Part shown: positions 9,788-18,870 of the stretch, one piece after another | How positions within the stretch are numbered: the first letter of the stretch is position 1 | Layout: the number at the start of each line of letters is the position of its first letter | Source of the DNA: Agrocybe praecox | Lineage: Eukaryota; Basidiomycota; Agaricomycetes; Agaricales; Agrocybaceae | Length of the DNA stretch: 19,066 nt | Assembly: GCA_964017145.1 (NCBI GenBank) | Contig: CAXHKQ010000331.1 | Span: 1 to 19,066 of the forward strand | Direction of reading: 5' to 3' | Made by a program: the position numbers and the translations under genes | The notes under the pieces: generated by a model | What the model was told of the DNA's origin: nothing | What the model saw: the letters and a program-made list of their open reading frames with translations, nothing else | Database searches by the model: none

Positions 9788-10057
9788 AGTCGTCGTCTAA
9801 GTGGTGTAGGAGTAGAGTGCCTGCCTCACGATCGGAAGGTCCTGGGTTCGGTATGGGTGCGGGTTTTTTCTTCTAACGATGATCCAAGGAAGGATGTTAA
9901 ATGTTGCCTAGGGTTGCTCTTTGGAGCGCTGTGCTAACCACATGGTCTCTGGAAAACCCGAATCGGTTATGAAGCCCTGTTACTCTTCATATACAAAGGA
10001 GTATATAAGGGAGGCCAAGACCCGTCGCGGGTTGTAGTGCCGATAAGCAAGCAAGCA
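9788..10057 (+). mobile_element. Nearly full-length SINE, copy 2
   Basis: It aligns along its whole length with the SINE at 701-975: the GTCTAAGTGGTGTAGG head, GCCTGCCTCACGA anticodon-like region, GGATGTTAAATGTTGCCTAGG block, TGTGCTAACCACATG block and GTATATAAGGGAGG block. It is more diverged and has lost part of the B-box and T-stem region (GGGTTCGGTATGG at about 9844-9856). Its tail is AAGCAAGCAAGC rather than ATGATGATG. A 7-bp repeat ATGTGGT flanks it (9781-9787 and 10058-10064), a possible short target duplication. Confidence 0.88.
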
Positions 10058-10289
10058 ATGTGGTTCCATCTAATAAGTGTTTATCCGTAATTGGCCCTAA
10101 GTAAATATTATTTGTATCCAAATTCAAAATAGTGTATCCAGAAGAAGAATGAGGCTGTATACAGAGCATTTTACAAGGGTTAGCTTCAAATACGTTCCGA
10201 AGGTAATCGTGATATTGCAGGATCGCTGCATTATTAGGCTATGTCCCTTGAAGGAGACTATGTAGCGGATAACAAGAAGTTTCATCATA

Positions 10290-11345
10290 AAGTTGGCGTT
10301 CTCATCATTTTCTCCGGGACCTAATGAACCATGTAGTATCTGCTGCTGCTGGCTATGTGCTGCACACATTTTTCCATTTCCTCGGCCCGAACGTCCCGCC
10401 AGCCGAAATATAATATTTCGACCAGCCAGTTGCTGCATTTACTGCACGACATCCCGACTTCCGCGAGTACATTGGGAGAGAGTTCGGTGTCGAGTCGTGC
10501 GACATTATGTGGAGCGCGCATATAACACACACACAAGTTTCGCCTGGGCATCCTGGGCACAAGACGAACGAATCCCGGTGGGGGTGGGCGGCAAAGATGC
10601 AACACGTCGCCGTCGTCATCGGCAGGCAGCCAGGCAGCCGAACTTCGCACCCAAACCCGAACCCACCCAAAAAACCGCCGCCACCTCCCTTACCGACCTC
10701 CGACGTCTACGACGCAACTACTCTCTCTGGCTCTGGGATGCACATAAAAATGCGCATCGTATAAATTCCGCATTCGCATGGAAATAGATGGTGCGTGTGT
10801 GTGGCTATGAAATATTCGCCTTTAGATGGTATTATAATCTCGGAATAAAAAATATATTCACAATGCACGAGCGTCTCGCACGACGACGACGTCCATTCGG
10901 AGAGCTACACTATACTACGCACACACCTAATAAAATCATCGTCTCGCTCAGCGATGTGCACACAAACAACAAGTCGCTGTGTCGTCGCAACGAGATTATC
11001 GACGCTCGCCTGCTGGCAGAATCGACCAGCAGAGCAGTGCAGAGCGGAGCGGGGGAAGCGCAGTTGCGAAAGGAGCCAAAATCGCATATTTGCGTCGCCT
11101 GTTGGACGTGTGCGCGTGTGCACCACTACCGACATCGCCTCGTCTCCTCGTCTCCCCGCAGCAACGCTGCTCGCGATGCGTTCGAGAGTGTTCGGCAAGG
11201 GGGTGAGGTGGGGGGTGGTTCGACCTGCGCATTTTCTGTGCGTCCACTCAAACCATCGTTATGTATTCCGATAGTCGTCGTCTTGTTGGAGAGCGTTATG
11301 CTACTTGGTTGCAGTGGAGTTTGTCTGTTGGAAAATTTTAACTAA
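10290..11345. other. GC-rich island 4 with a 185-codon ATG frame
   Basis: This island has CACACACA, CGTCGTCGT and CGACGACGACG words and a TATAAAT at 10760-10766. An ATG at 10788, 28 bp downstream, opens 185 codons to TAA at 11343-11345. That product is Arg- and Ser-rich in the middle, with a hydrophobic C-terminal stretch (IPIVVVLLESVMLLG, near residues 158-172), and resembles nothing I know. The ATG lies where a start site would fall for that TATA box, which argues against it. A polypyrimidine tract ending CCCCGCAG at 11160 followed by GGGGTGAGG at about 11199 could mark a 40-base micro-exon, but this is speculative. Confidence 0.4.
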
Positions 11346-11689
11346 TGTGGAAGGAATACAGGTTCAGATTCTCAGTAGATACTAGCATAGTTTTGTTAAA
11401 ATCGAGTAGCAGATACACAACGATTTTGTGGCAGACTGTACAAATCATTCACTTCAAGGCCATGACATGGTTTTAAGATAGTTTCGTTGACTTTTATCGA
11501 TCGAACACAACTAATACAGGGTGAAAAGAAATAATCCGGACAACATTTGGGACTGCCTGCCATGGTGGTTAATTGTCGCACCACATTTGTTTTGCCTTTA
11601 TCTATGAACCCCTGTTAGAAGCGGTCCTTCATCGTTTGGGACGATGAGATAAAATGAAGTGCTAAAATGGAACTGTTAGTGTATTTCAT

Positions 11690-12070
11690 TGTGATAAACG
11701 AAAATTTGAGATCGCTCGTGAGATCGGAAGGAATCGAGAATCGGGGCGGAAATTCGAAATTTGTGAACATATATTCAAGGCATACAAGCCACAACAAGTT
11801 CAGCTCCTCACTTTTGAAAACGAGTGAAAGCGAGTGAGGCCTAAAAGAAATAAAAATTAAATGTCTGTGCCGCTGCTCCGAAATTTTAGTGTATTTCATT
11901 CAATGTCGTCTGCAGAAATGCTCAATGTTGAACAAGGGCACAATCATCAAAACGACCGGAACATGTGCACTGGACGTCCCAGCAACTCTCCAGTCATCGA
12001 AAATCGTCAAAACCCGCAGTCCGTCACAGTTAGGTCTGGAATTTGCGCCAACGGCAAAATATATTGATTC
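11690..12070 (+). pseudogene. Tc1/mariner-type transposase relic (helix-turn-helix to early catalytic core)
   Basis: A Tc1/mariner transposase cuts and pastes its element between TA sites using a paired-type helix-turn-helix and a DD(E/D) core. Here one plus-strand frame (codon starts at 11699, 11774 and 11861 agree) reads IAREIGRNRESGRKF, a helix-turn-helix signature, then FKAYKPQQVQLLTFENE, the linker typical of the family. After two stops (11825 region and about 11849) it reads LNVEQGHNHQNDR and QNPQSVTVRSGICANGK, which match the region just after the first catalytic Asp. The segment between linker and core is shorter than usual, the SDE-type motif is degraded to Ser-Ser-Ala-Glu, and the second Asp and final Glu/Asp regions are absent. 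It is a dead fragment. The VEQ...NHQND motif recalls the mosquito DD37E group; that subgroup call is tentative. Confidence 0.75.
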
Positions 12071-12218
12071 AAATGAGTTTGTAAAAGGTACAGACTTAAC
12101 TTTTTTTTCAATACACCTACCAATTGCTCTTGAGACTTCGTGTAATTTTCCTTGAACGCCGGCTTCAGAAATACCAATATTGAGCGATTATGTGTCGTTC
12201 ATCTGACCTTTCTCAAGC

Positions 12219-12416
12219 TTAAATTATAGTCGGACCAAACCAAACTCGATCGTTTCGTGTTCTTATCAATGGTATGACCTTGGACAGTTTTTTTTGCAAA
12301 AGATTCTGTTCGAATATGCCCCATCGTCGGTAGAACTCTTTCCGTGCATTTCTTTGGATCTTACTCGTCACTTTTCTAACTATCGGACACCTTGTTTTCG
12401 TCTTTCTTTTTGGCAC
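12219..12416 (-). pseudogene. Possible second Tc1/mariner N-terminal relic
   Basis: A 65-codon minus-strand frame begins MPKRKTKTRCPIVRKVTSKI and continues QRNARKEFYRRWGIFEQN. A basic start, the KI(Q/R)RN word and a WGI(F/S)EQN-like helix resemble the N-terminal DNA-binding region of Tc1/mariner transposases. The remainder does not align well and may contain frameshifts. It points opposite to the relic at 11690-12070, so the two come from different insertions or from an inversion. No terminal repeat is visible immediately to its right. Confidence 0.4.
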
Positions 12417-12544
12417 ATTTTAACGCTGCCATTTTGAGGGTTATTGTGGTCATCATTGCCATCGCAGTTCTGGAGTCTCACTAACCATACAATGCTCTAG
12501 ACTTTTTCAAATTTTAATCTCGCTATCTTTGATCGTTTGTGAAA

Positions 12545-13190
12545 TACAGTGTGACACATAATTCGGAACCAAATTTTAAAACGCTATAACTTTCTCGAAA
12601 GGCCTTCAATTTTGTTACTGTTTTCACATTTATATAGTGGAAGGATCCTAGTTTTTGTACAATCGGTCTTGAGATCGTCGGTCCTTGTAAAATTAATGGC
12701 AATTCTAACGTTTTTATTCAAAATGTGCAGTAGTTGGTTGTGGTGATCTCGACCAAACCTTATTATCAGGCATCAAAAATCTTAAGCGTGTCAACATAGA
12801 AAAAAACAGAAAGCCAAGGCACCGTAATATCGCACGATCGTTGTAAGATGAAATTGGTAGACAAAACGAAAAATTAGTCGACTCGGAAAATATTAACTAC
12901 ACTTACTGTTGGCTCCAAGGTTGAGTTGAATGTCCCAAATCGGAAAACTTTATACAATTTGTAGATGTAAAATCAATAAATTATTACAGTCAGTCGAATT
13001 TGGAACATTTTATTGTTTTGGGAGGTTTTCTTATGGTAATTAATTCAGGCACAATTGACGAAAGTTACCCATTGATCGCGCATACTGACTGCATTCCAAA
13101 TGAACAGTTCCAGACACTCTTACTAATTACTCTTATTACGTTAAAAACCGTGCTCCATTAAGTATCAAATATGAATATGTAAAATTGTTC
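12545..13190. other. AT-rich stretch with a mariner-like terminus
   Basis: ACAGTGTGACACATAATTCGG at 12545 resembles the left end of a Tc1/mariner-like element and is followed by AAACGCTATAACT (12579-12591). The same 13-mer recurs at 16783-16795. I find no matching right terminus, so it is probably a solo end or a truncated copy. The rest holds nothing I can name. Confidence 0.35.
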
Positions 13191-14995
13191 TGGTGATCCT
13201 CCAATATATCCCGAAGTACCAAACTTGACTACAACCGAGTAGTTTTCTGCACGCATCGGACGACGTCGACGATGCGACGGCATCGAAGAATATTCTTCTA
13301 CACTCGAACACATTTCGTCCGACCCGTCCGCCACCCCCAACCCGCCCGAAACTGCGCAACGCGCGCAGCGACCAAAGGGAGTTCGGGTCTGTGTGTGTGC
13401 GAGTGTGCGAGTTGACTTTTCTGCACACAGTCTGCTGCTGTGCACTCTGTGCTCTGTTCTATGCTGTGGGGCTGCACTCGGGGTGCGCTCGTCGTGTATA
13501 TTCGACGGTGGCGTATATCGGTAAGTGTGTAAGTGTGTGCGTATGCGTGTGTGTGTTTGTACATAGTTTTCGGAAAAGTTCCGGCTCTCCGGCGACGGCT
13601 TTCGGTGCTGCTGCTGCCGCTGCCGTATATGTAAGCATAATATAAGTATGACGGTATGCTGCGCATACACGACTGGGCGCTCTGCCTGGGCGCCCTGCAC
13701 TGCATCGTCGTAGACGTCGCGGTCGTTGAGACAACGTGGCACACAAAGTTTCTGCTTGCTGGCCGCCGTTGCCTCCACCACTGCCACCACCACCAATAGC
13801 AACAAGTTCGAGTTTTCGGTTCTCGCTACTCGACGAAGCGCAGCAGCAGGTCGGAATCGAACAATATGTTTCGGGCGATATAGTTGGTTGAAGTAGTTTC
13901 GACGATTGTCTGCTGGCTGGCTGGCTGGCTGGCTGTGTAGCTCAGCGCGGTTCACCCGAATCGACGCAGCACTCGCCAAACTATTATTGTCACGTACATA
14001 GTAAGCCGGAGGAGGTCGGCTCCGATGGTCTGGGGTCCGGATCCGGAGTGGCGGAATTTTCACTATATTTTTTCGCCAATGTCTACGCTCTGCCCGGGGT
14101 ATTTTTTCGAGTACGCGCGCATCTGCAGTATTCGCAGGGTGGTGGTGGTGGTATGAGCAAGAGCAGGCAACACCAGCGCGCAGCCGAAGCGCAGTGCAAA
14201 AAGTGTGTGCGTGCGGCGGGCAGGCAAGAGTGTACCAGATATTTTATGTACAACTATTTCATGTGTAAATAAATAATATGTGTGCCAGAGCGCCGTTGGT
14301 GTGTGCTGGTGTTGGTGTGCGCTGGTGGCCCGTTTGCGTCGGTGTGTGGCATTTTATGTTCGGAACCGGGCGGTGGGTGCTTATGTACCACCAAACGGTT
14401 GGTGGCGGCGACGGTGGCGTCTTTGCGCAGCGCAGCAGCAGACGGCGGCCACGGAGCAACAGTTAGCTTCGGATATAGTTTGCATCCAAACACACGCAGT
14501 CAGCCAGCCAGCCAGCCAACACCGTCCGCCCGAATTCTGTGCGTCTCGACGGTCGTCTCCGCCAACACACACCGAGACACCGACACACCGACACAGGCAC
14601 GAACTCAGACGCAGACAGACAGTGCACAAACAATCGGAAACTATACTACGACAGTCTGTGTGCTCAGTGTGTTCGGGTGTGCAGTGCAGTGACTGAGAGG
14701 AGGAGGGTGAGGAGGCGCAGCCAGCAGCAGCCAGCAGCAACCAGTTGCGTTTTGCGGCGTGGACGGGTGTGTGCATTTTTGGGGGTGGATTCGTCCGCGC
14801 AGAGCAGCAGCAGTCTGTTGCGCGTCGTTCGGGGCGAGACTCGTCGGGAATCTCGTAGTTTTCGTGTGAGCTTGTTGAATGTTCGGGACGCAACACACAC
14901 ACGACGACGAATCGACGACGATTTAAACTCTGCCGAATAGACGATAGAACGAACGAACAATTGTGTAACTTTGGACTGGACTTTCAACTGGACGC
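13190..14995. other. GC-rich island 5, promoter or untranslated-exon-like
   Basis: A long island with CTGG units (13912-13935), CAGC units (14501-14519), CACACA and CAG runs, and a GTAAGT donor-like word at 13521-13526. The right part (about 14480-14995, plus strand) reads like an insect 5' untranslated exon: TCAGTGTG initiator-type word at 14664, purine-rich GAGAGGAGGAGGG at 14694, then CAGCAGCAG and CGTCG words. A minus-strand frame stays open over 302 codons (13158-14063) but has no ATG near its start and is rich in His, Arg and Thr from the repeats. No conserved protein is seen. Confidence 0.45.
13912..13935. repeat. (CTGG)n microsatellite
   Basis: Five to six CTGG units. The complementary CAGC run at 14501-14519 lies in the same island, so the two could pair in a transcript. 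Confidence 0.9.
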
Positions 14996-15373
14996 CAACC
15001 GTGCAACAATCGACGACTACGATGTTGGGTGGGTACAAGTGGTTTAACATGTTAATATATCCAATGACATTTGCGTGAATTCGATTCTCGCTATATCTGA
15101 TTCTATTGGGATCTTCCCGATCGAATGGCGTAATGAACATTTATTTTTCTGTCGAATTGACGGAGTTCAGAGTTCGATTTCTTGGTAATGAGTTCAATAT
15201 ACGAAGTGGGGCGATATTGGATGGAGTAAATTGTGTGCGCTTGCTCGACTCATCCTTGGCTCGCATCGGGATGAGTCTGGTTCAGAGATTTTACATCATT
15301 TCGATGAGCCAATCGCAGTCCACATAGAAACGGAATATTCGTATTCATTCACACGTGACAAGTCAATTAGGGA
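14831..15373. repeat. Triplicated block, unit 1
   Basis: First and longest of three diverged tandem units. Landmarks shared with the others: GAGCTTGTTG, ATTTAAACTCTGCCGA (14921), a CGTGCAACAATC block, ATGTTGGGTGGGTAC (15022), TTCAATATACGAAGTGGG (about 15192) and GATGAGTCTGGTTC (about 15269). Its left end continues into the exon-like part of island 5 with no break, so this is probably the parental copy. The TTGGGTGGGTA word could serve as a weak splice donor just after an ATG. Confidence 0.85.
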
Positions 15374-15753
15374 TGGGCGAATTTCGTACCGACGGTAGTT
15401 TTCTCGTATGTGTGTGTGCGTGAGCTTGTTGGATGTGTGAGACGCAAAACATACACGACGTATCGACGACGATTTAAACTCTGCCGAATAGACGATAGAA
15501 CGATTTAACAATTGTGTAGTTTGTGACCCGTGCAACAATCAACGACTACGATGTTGGGTGGGTACACAGAAATGGTTTTACATTTGCGTGAATTCGAATC
15601 TCGATATATCGGATTATCTTGACATTTTCCCGATCATATAACGTGATGAACTTTTATTTTCTTTCTAATTGGCGATTTCAGAATCCAAATTCTTGGTAGT
15701 ATGTTCAATATACGAAGTGGGACGATATATTCGTTAGAGTGAATTGTGAGTCT
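15374..15753. repeat. Triplicated block, unit 2 (shortened)
   Basis: Shares ATTTAAACTCTGCCGA (15472), ATGTTGGGTGGGTAC (15551) and TTCAATATACGAAGTGGG (about 15704) with unit 1. It lacks the TTTGGACTG...CAACTGG segment before the ATG and about 150 bp after AATTGTG, including the GATGAGTCTGGTTC landmark. Confidence 0.85.
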
Positions 15754-16240
15754 GGGCGAGACTTGACGAGAATCTCGTCGAAAGATTTCGTGTGTGCGTG
15801 AGCTTGTTGAATGTGTACATACGAATCGACGATTTAAACTCTGCCGAAGAGACGATAGAAAGATTCAACAATTTTGTAGTTTGTAAGTGGTCTTTGGACT
15901 GTACTTTCAACTGGCCTCCCTCCGTGCAACAATCGACGAGGACGACGACGATGTTGGGTGGGTACGAAGAAGTGGTTCTACATTTTATCGGAATATCCAA
16001 TGACATTTGAGTGAATACGATTCTCGATAATATCGGATGAGCTTGGGATTCTCATTTATTCCAGAATTCCATTGTTCCTATGTTCAATATACGAAGTGGG
16101 GCGATATTCGATGGAGTGAATTGTGTGTGCTGGCTGCAATCATTGGTTCGCATCGGGATGAGTCTGGTTCTGAGATTTTACATCCCTCATAGAAACGAAA
16201 TATTCGCATTTACACGTGACGATTCAGTTACGGCAATATG
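15754..16240. repeat. Triplicated block, unit 3
   Basis: Begins GGGCGAGACTTGACGAGAATC like the start of unit 1 and keeps ATTTAAACTCTGCCGA (15832), ATGTTGGGTGGGTAC (15951), TTCAATATACGAAGTGGG (16082) and the GATGAGTCTGGTTC landmark (about 16158). Relative to unit 1 it has a 21-bp deletion in the CGACGACG part and carries a GTAAGT word at about 15881. Because units 1 and 3 share segments missing from unit 2, unit 2 was probably shortened after duplication. Confidence 0.85.
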
Positions 16241-16380
16241 AGTCAACTAGGAGAATCGCGGTTCTCGTTGCAATTAATCTGGCAATCCGAAGAAACTTGT
16301 GACTTCACATTTGAACGAGTATTATGGAAATAATAAATTTGACTTAGGGTTATTTGTGAGACAACAATATTTCCAATTGT

Positions 16381-16612
16381 ATCTGTAATGTTGAAAACAA
16401 TTACATAGAAACCTTCAGCCGGAAAATGTGTTCGGTCCCGAGAAACTTGAACACGAGATGTATGAAAAGATACTTCTGTAAGCTCGAAACTCTCTGAGCC
16501 GGAAACGTATCTGAATCTGTAATGCTGAAAACAATTTGTTCGGTCCCGAGAAACTTGAACACGAGATGTATGAAAATATACTTCTGTAAGCTCGAAACTC
16601 TCTGAGCCGGTA
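16381..16612. repeat. Short tandem duplication
   Basis: ATCTGTAATGYTGAAAACAATT starts two units at 16381 and 16515. Both continue with a block of about 74 bp that is almost identical, from TGTTCGGTCCCG (16429 and 16537) to TCTGAGCCGG (ends about 16502 and 16610). The first unit has an extra 26 bp near its start, so the spacing is 134 bp at the left and 108 bp at the right. Near identity implies a recent duplication. No coding role is evident. Confidence 0.9.
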
Positions 16613-17140
16613 ACGGAAACTACTTTCAAAATGTTCTGTGTTCACAGAACCTCTGTGAGCAGACAATGTTGTTTTTTCGTACAACATCATTAGTCGAACT
16701 CATTAGAAACAGTTCAAATTCAAGTACGCAGTTTGAATCATCTGTTTTATTTTCCAGAATTTCCGACATACATACATATATGAAACGCTATAACTCGTTA
16801 CAAATCTTGTGAAATGTTCATATCGTAGTATCCGACGAACATATTTTCCATCGAATTCTCTTGAAGCGACAAAAAACAGTAGAATCGTATAACCCCAAAC
16901 AGTTTATTTGTGGAATTATTGTTTCTTAATGGTCTTTCAAGTTAAACACACGATTCATTTGTTCCGTTTAATAAGAATTGTTAACGGCTTGAATAAGAAT
17001 CTCCTCAAGCTGGGAACTTTGCTGAGCCAGATTGGTTTTTCAATCCCGTGTGATTCCATATTACGTGGACATACTGAATCTTGCAATTCTTCATAAAATG
17101 CAAAAAACAAACCTGTCTGTCTATATCCACGAATAGATTT
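16613..17140. other. AT-rich stretch with no gene
   Basis: AT-rich sequence with ACATACATACATATATG at about 16768 and the AAACGCTATAACT 13-mer (16783-16795) shared with the mariner-like terminus near 12579. Otherwise nothing recognisable. Confidence 0.4.
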
Positions 17141-17501
17141 CTGTTATCTCGCCTCTCGCCCAGTTGCTATTTTCGGCAAATTGGCTACCAAGAATATCTG
17201 CGCGTGTTGTTTATGCGTTCAATATTTCTACTATGCCAGCGTTTCGCAAAGAAGTCGCCTCAAAGCAAATTACTCATTTTTCTCAAACAATGTCTGTGCT
17301 GTTGCTGCCGCCGCTGTTGTTGCTCAGCGTTCATATTTTTCTTTATGTACACTTCCTCGAGTATTCGCGTATATGTACATGCGTGTTGCCCCGTCAATTT
17401 GTTAGTCTCGCCCGAGTCGCCCAATGTGCATATGTGACTCGCCACGTATATAAATATGTACATACGAAATATTGTATATGCGCTCGAATGTTGCACACAT
17501 T

Positions 17502-17532
17502 GACGACGACGACGTCGACGACGACGACGACG
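17502..17532. repeat. (CGA)n microsatellite with a central switch
   Basis: GACGACGACGAC, then GTCGACGACGACGACGACG; the GACGTC centre makes the halves partly self-complementary. Confidence 0.9.
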
Positions 17533-18084
17533 CACAATGCAATTATTATTCTTGTCGCTTCAAGCCTAAGTACGACGTCAACATGTGTGCACAAACTACA
17601 CACTACACATATAAAATATATACCGATCATCTACTCGCGGTAGTGCATTACATTATTCTACACAGCTTCTGTAATCAGCTGAATTACGCACGCAGAGCTC
17701 ACCCAACATACACTGCCAAAGTCTGCCGCCGCAGCCGCTGCCACCGCACTGCATTCAAGAATATTGTAGTGCATCCATTCGCGGCAGCGTTCGCTATTAA
17801 TTCTGTATACGTCGATTTTTCGTCGTCTCTCGCTCGTCTCTGTGGTTGAATGTCGGTGTTGTTATGCTGACGCGACGCGAAGCGCTCGTGTTTTTGTGGC
17901 AGTGCTGAGCTGAGCCGCAGAGCCGCCGAGAGCTACTACTGGGCGGCTGTGTGCGTAACTAGAAGACCTTGGATGCACTCGGCGTTAATCACACGACGAG
18001 CGAGCGACGAGAAACACCGAACTGCGATGCGGTGCAAACATGTTGTTCCAGTTCCAGTGAATATGTGTGCGTGTGCCTGCTGCA

Positions 18085-18121
18085 CAATTGCATCGCTCGC
18101 TGCAATTTGGCGATGCAATTG
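18085..18121. other. 12-bp perfect inverted repeat
   Basis: CAATTGCATCGC (18085-18096) is exactly complementary to GCGATGCAATTG (18110-18121), around a 13-base spacer that itself contains TGCAATT. The stem does not extend further. It could be a hairpin or paired binding sites for a dimeric factor. Confidence 0.75.
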
Positions 18122-18870
18122 CTGGTCTGAACAAAGTCCGGCGGGGTACGCAGAGTTTGAGCGTGTGCGAGTGTGTGCGTGCGTTCGTGTGGCATCCGAC
18201 GAAGGGCCCTTCGACGACCAACGAAAAAAGTGCAAGCGAATGCACTGCGTGCATGTGCATTGCAATTGCAGCGCGCGTATGCATGCATGCACATTTCGCG
18301 TGCGTGTGTGTGGAAGAAGGGGTCCGTCGCTGCTGAATGCAATGCATTTTTCGTGTGCACAATACACAACTCAGACCCCGCGCGAGCACGCGCAGCAACA
18401 ACAGCAGCAGCATATGTGCGCCAAGTAATAATCATAATAATATAATATGCTCATGCAGTGTGTTCAACTGCATTCTGAGCCTGAGCGCGCGGCAGATGTC
18501 TGAGGAATGAACAACATCATCGCGCTTTGCGAAATGGGTTGTCCCGAAATATTATTCAATTCCCAATTTTCTAAATCCATCTGATTAGGCCTGTCCAACT
18601 GTCCACGTCCTAGAATAAAACGAATCGGATCTGTTTGGTTAATTTTACAAGAACACGATTTGCAATCAGTTGGTAACGATTGCCTAATTCTGTAGTTTGG
18701 ATACTTGCGAGGGGAACTTAAAAATAAGTCGTTACATGTTCGTATTTAACCCTGAAAGAGTGATAACTGTCATGAGCTAAAATTTACGTGTCTGCTCGCA
18801 CATGGGTAGAGTGATAGATATGATTTTCATTCGGCGCTTTGACAACAAGTTTTTTGTGCATAGCAATTAG

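Larger units (their letters stand above)
17140..18530. other. GC-rich microsatellite island 6
   Basis: TATATAAA at 17447 and TATAAAA at 17610 are possible TATA words without good downstream partners. CGA repeats lie at 17502-17532 and a CAG/CAA run near 18400. The part from about 17820 to 18430 reads like insect 5' untranslated sequence, with TCGTCTCTCGCTCGTCTCTG followed by GTGTGTGCG words. It includes a 14-bp palindrome CGAAGGGCCCTTCG (18200-18213). Long frames are repeat-driven and mostly without ATG. A 117-codon ATG frame at 17290-17643 starts MSVLLLPPLLLLSVHIFLY in a CAAACAATG context, but becomes Thr-rich from the CGA repeat. Confidence 0.45.

Noticed and set aside
10165..10300. C-terminal Tc1/mariner transposase remnant (LEGDYVADNKK)
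   Set aside because: The match is one short motif in one frame, with a stop just before it and no other family features nearby.
11144..11205. A 40-base micro-exon between CCCCGCAG and GTGAGG
   Set aside because: Both splice-like words are easily formed in this pyrimidine- and G-rich island, and no neighbouring exon fits.
14280..14940. Overlapping frames of 130-170 codons in island 5
   Set aside because: Mostly non-ATG starts, Cys/His/Arg/Thr-rich by repeat content, no recognisable domain. Better explained as untranslated sequence.
17447..17616. Two TATA boxes (TATATAAA and TATAAAA)
   Set aside because: No initiator at the right distance and no credible transcript downstream. Such words are frequent next to ATATAT-rich DNA.
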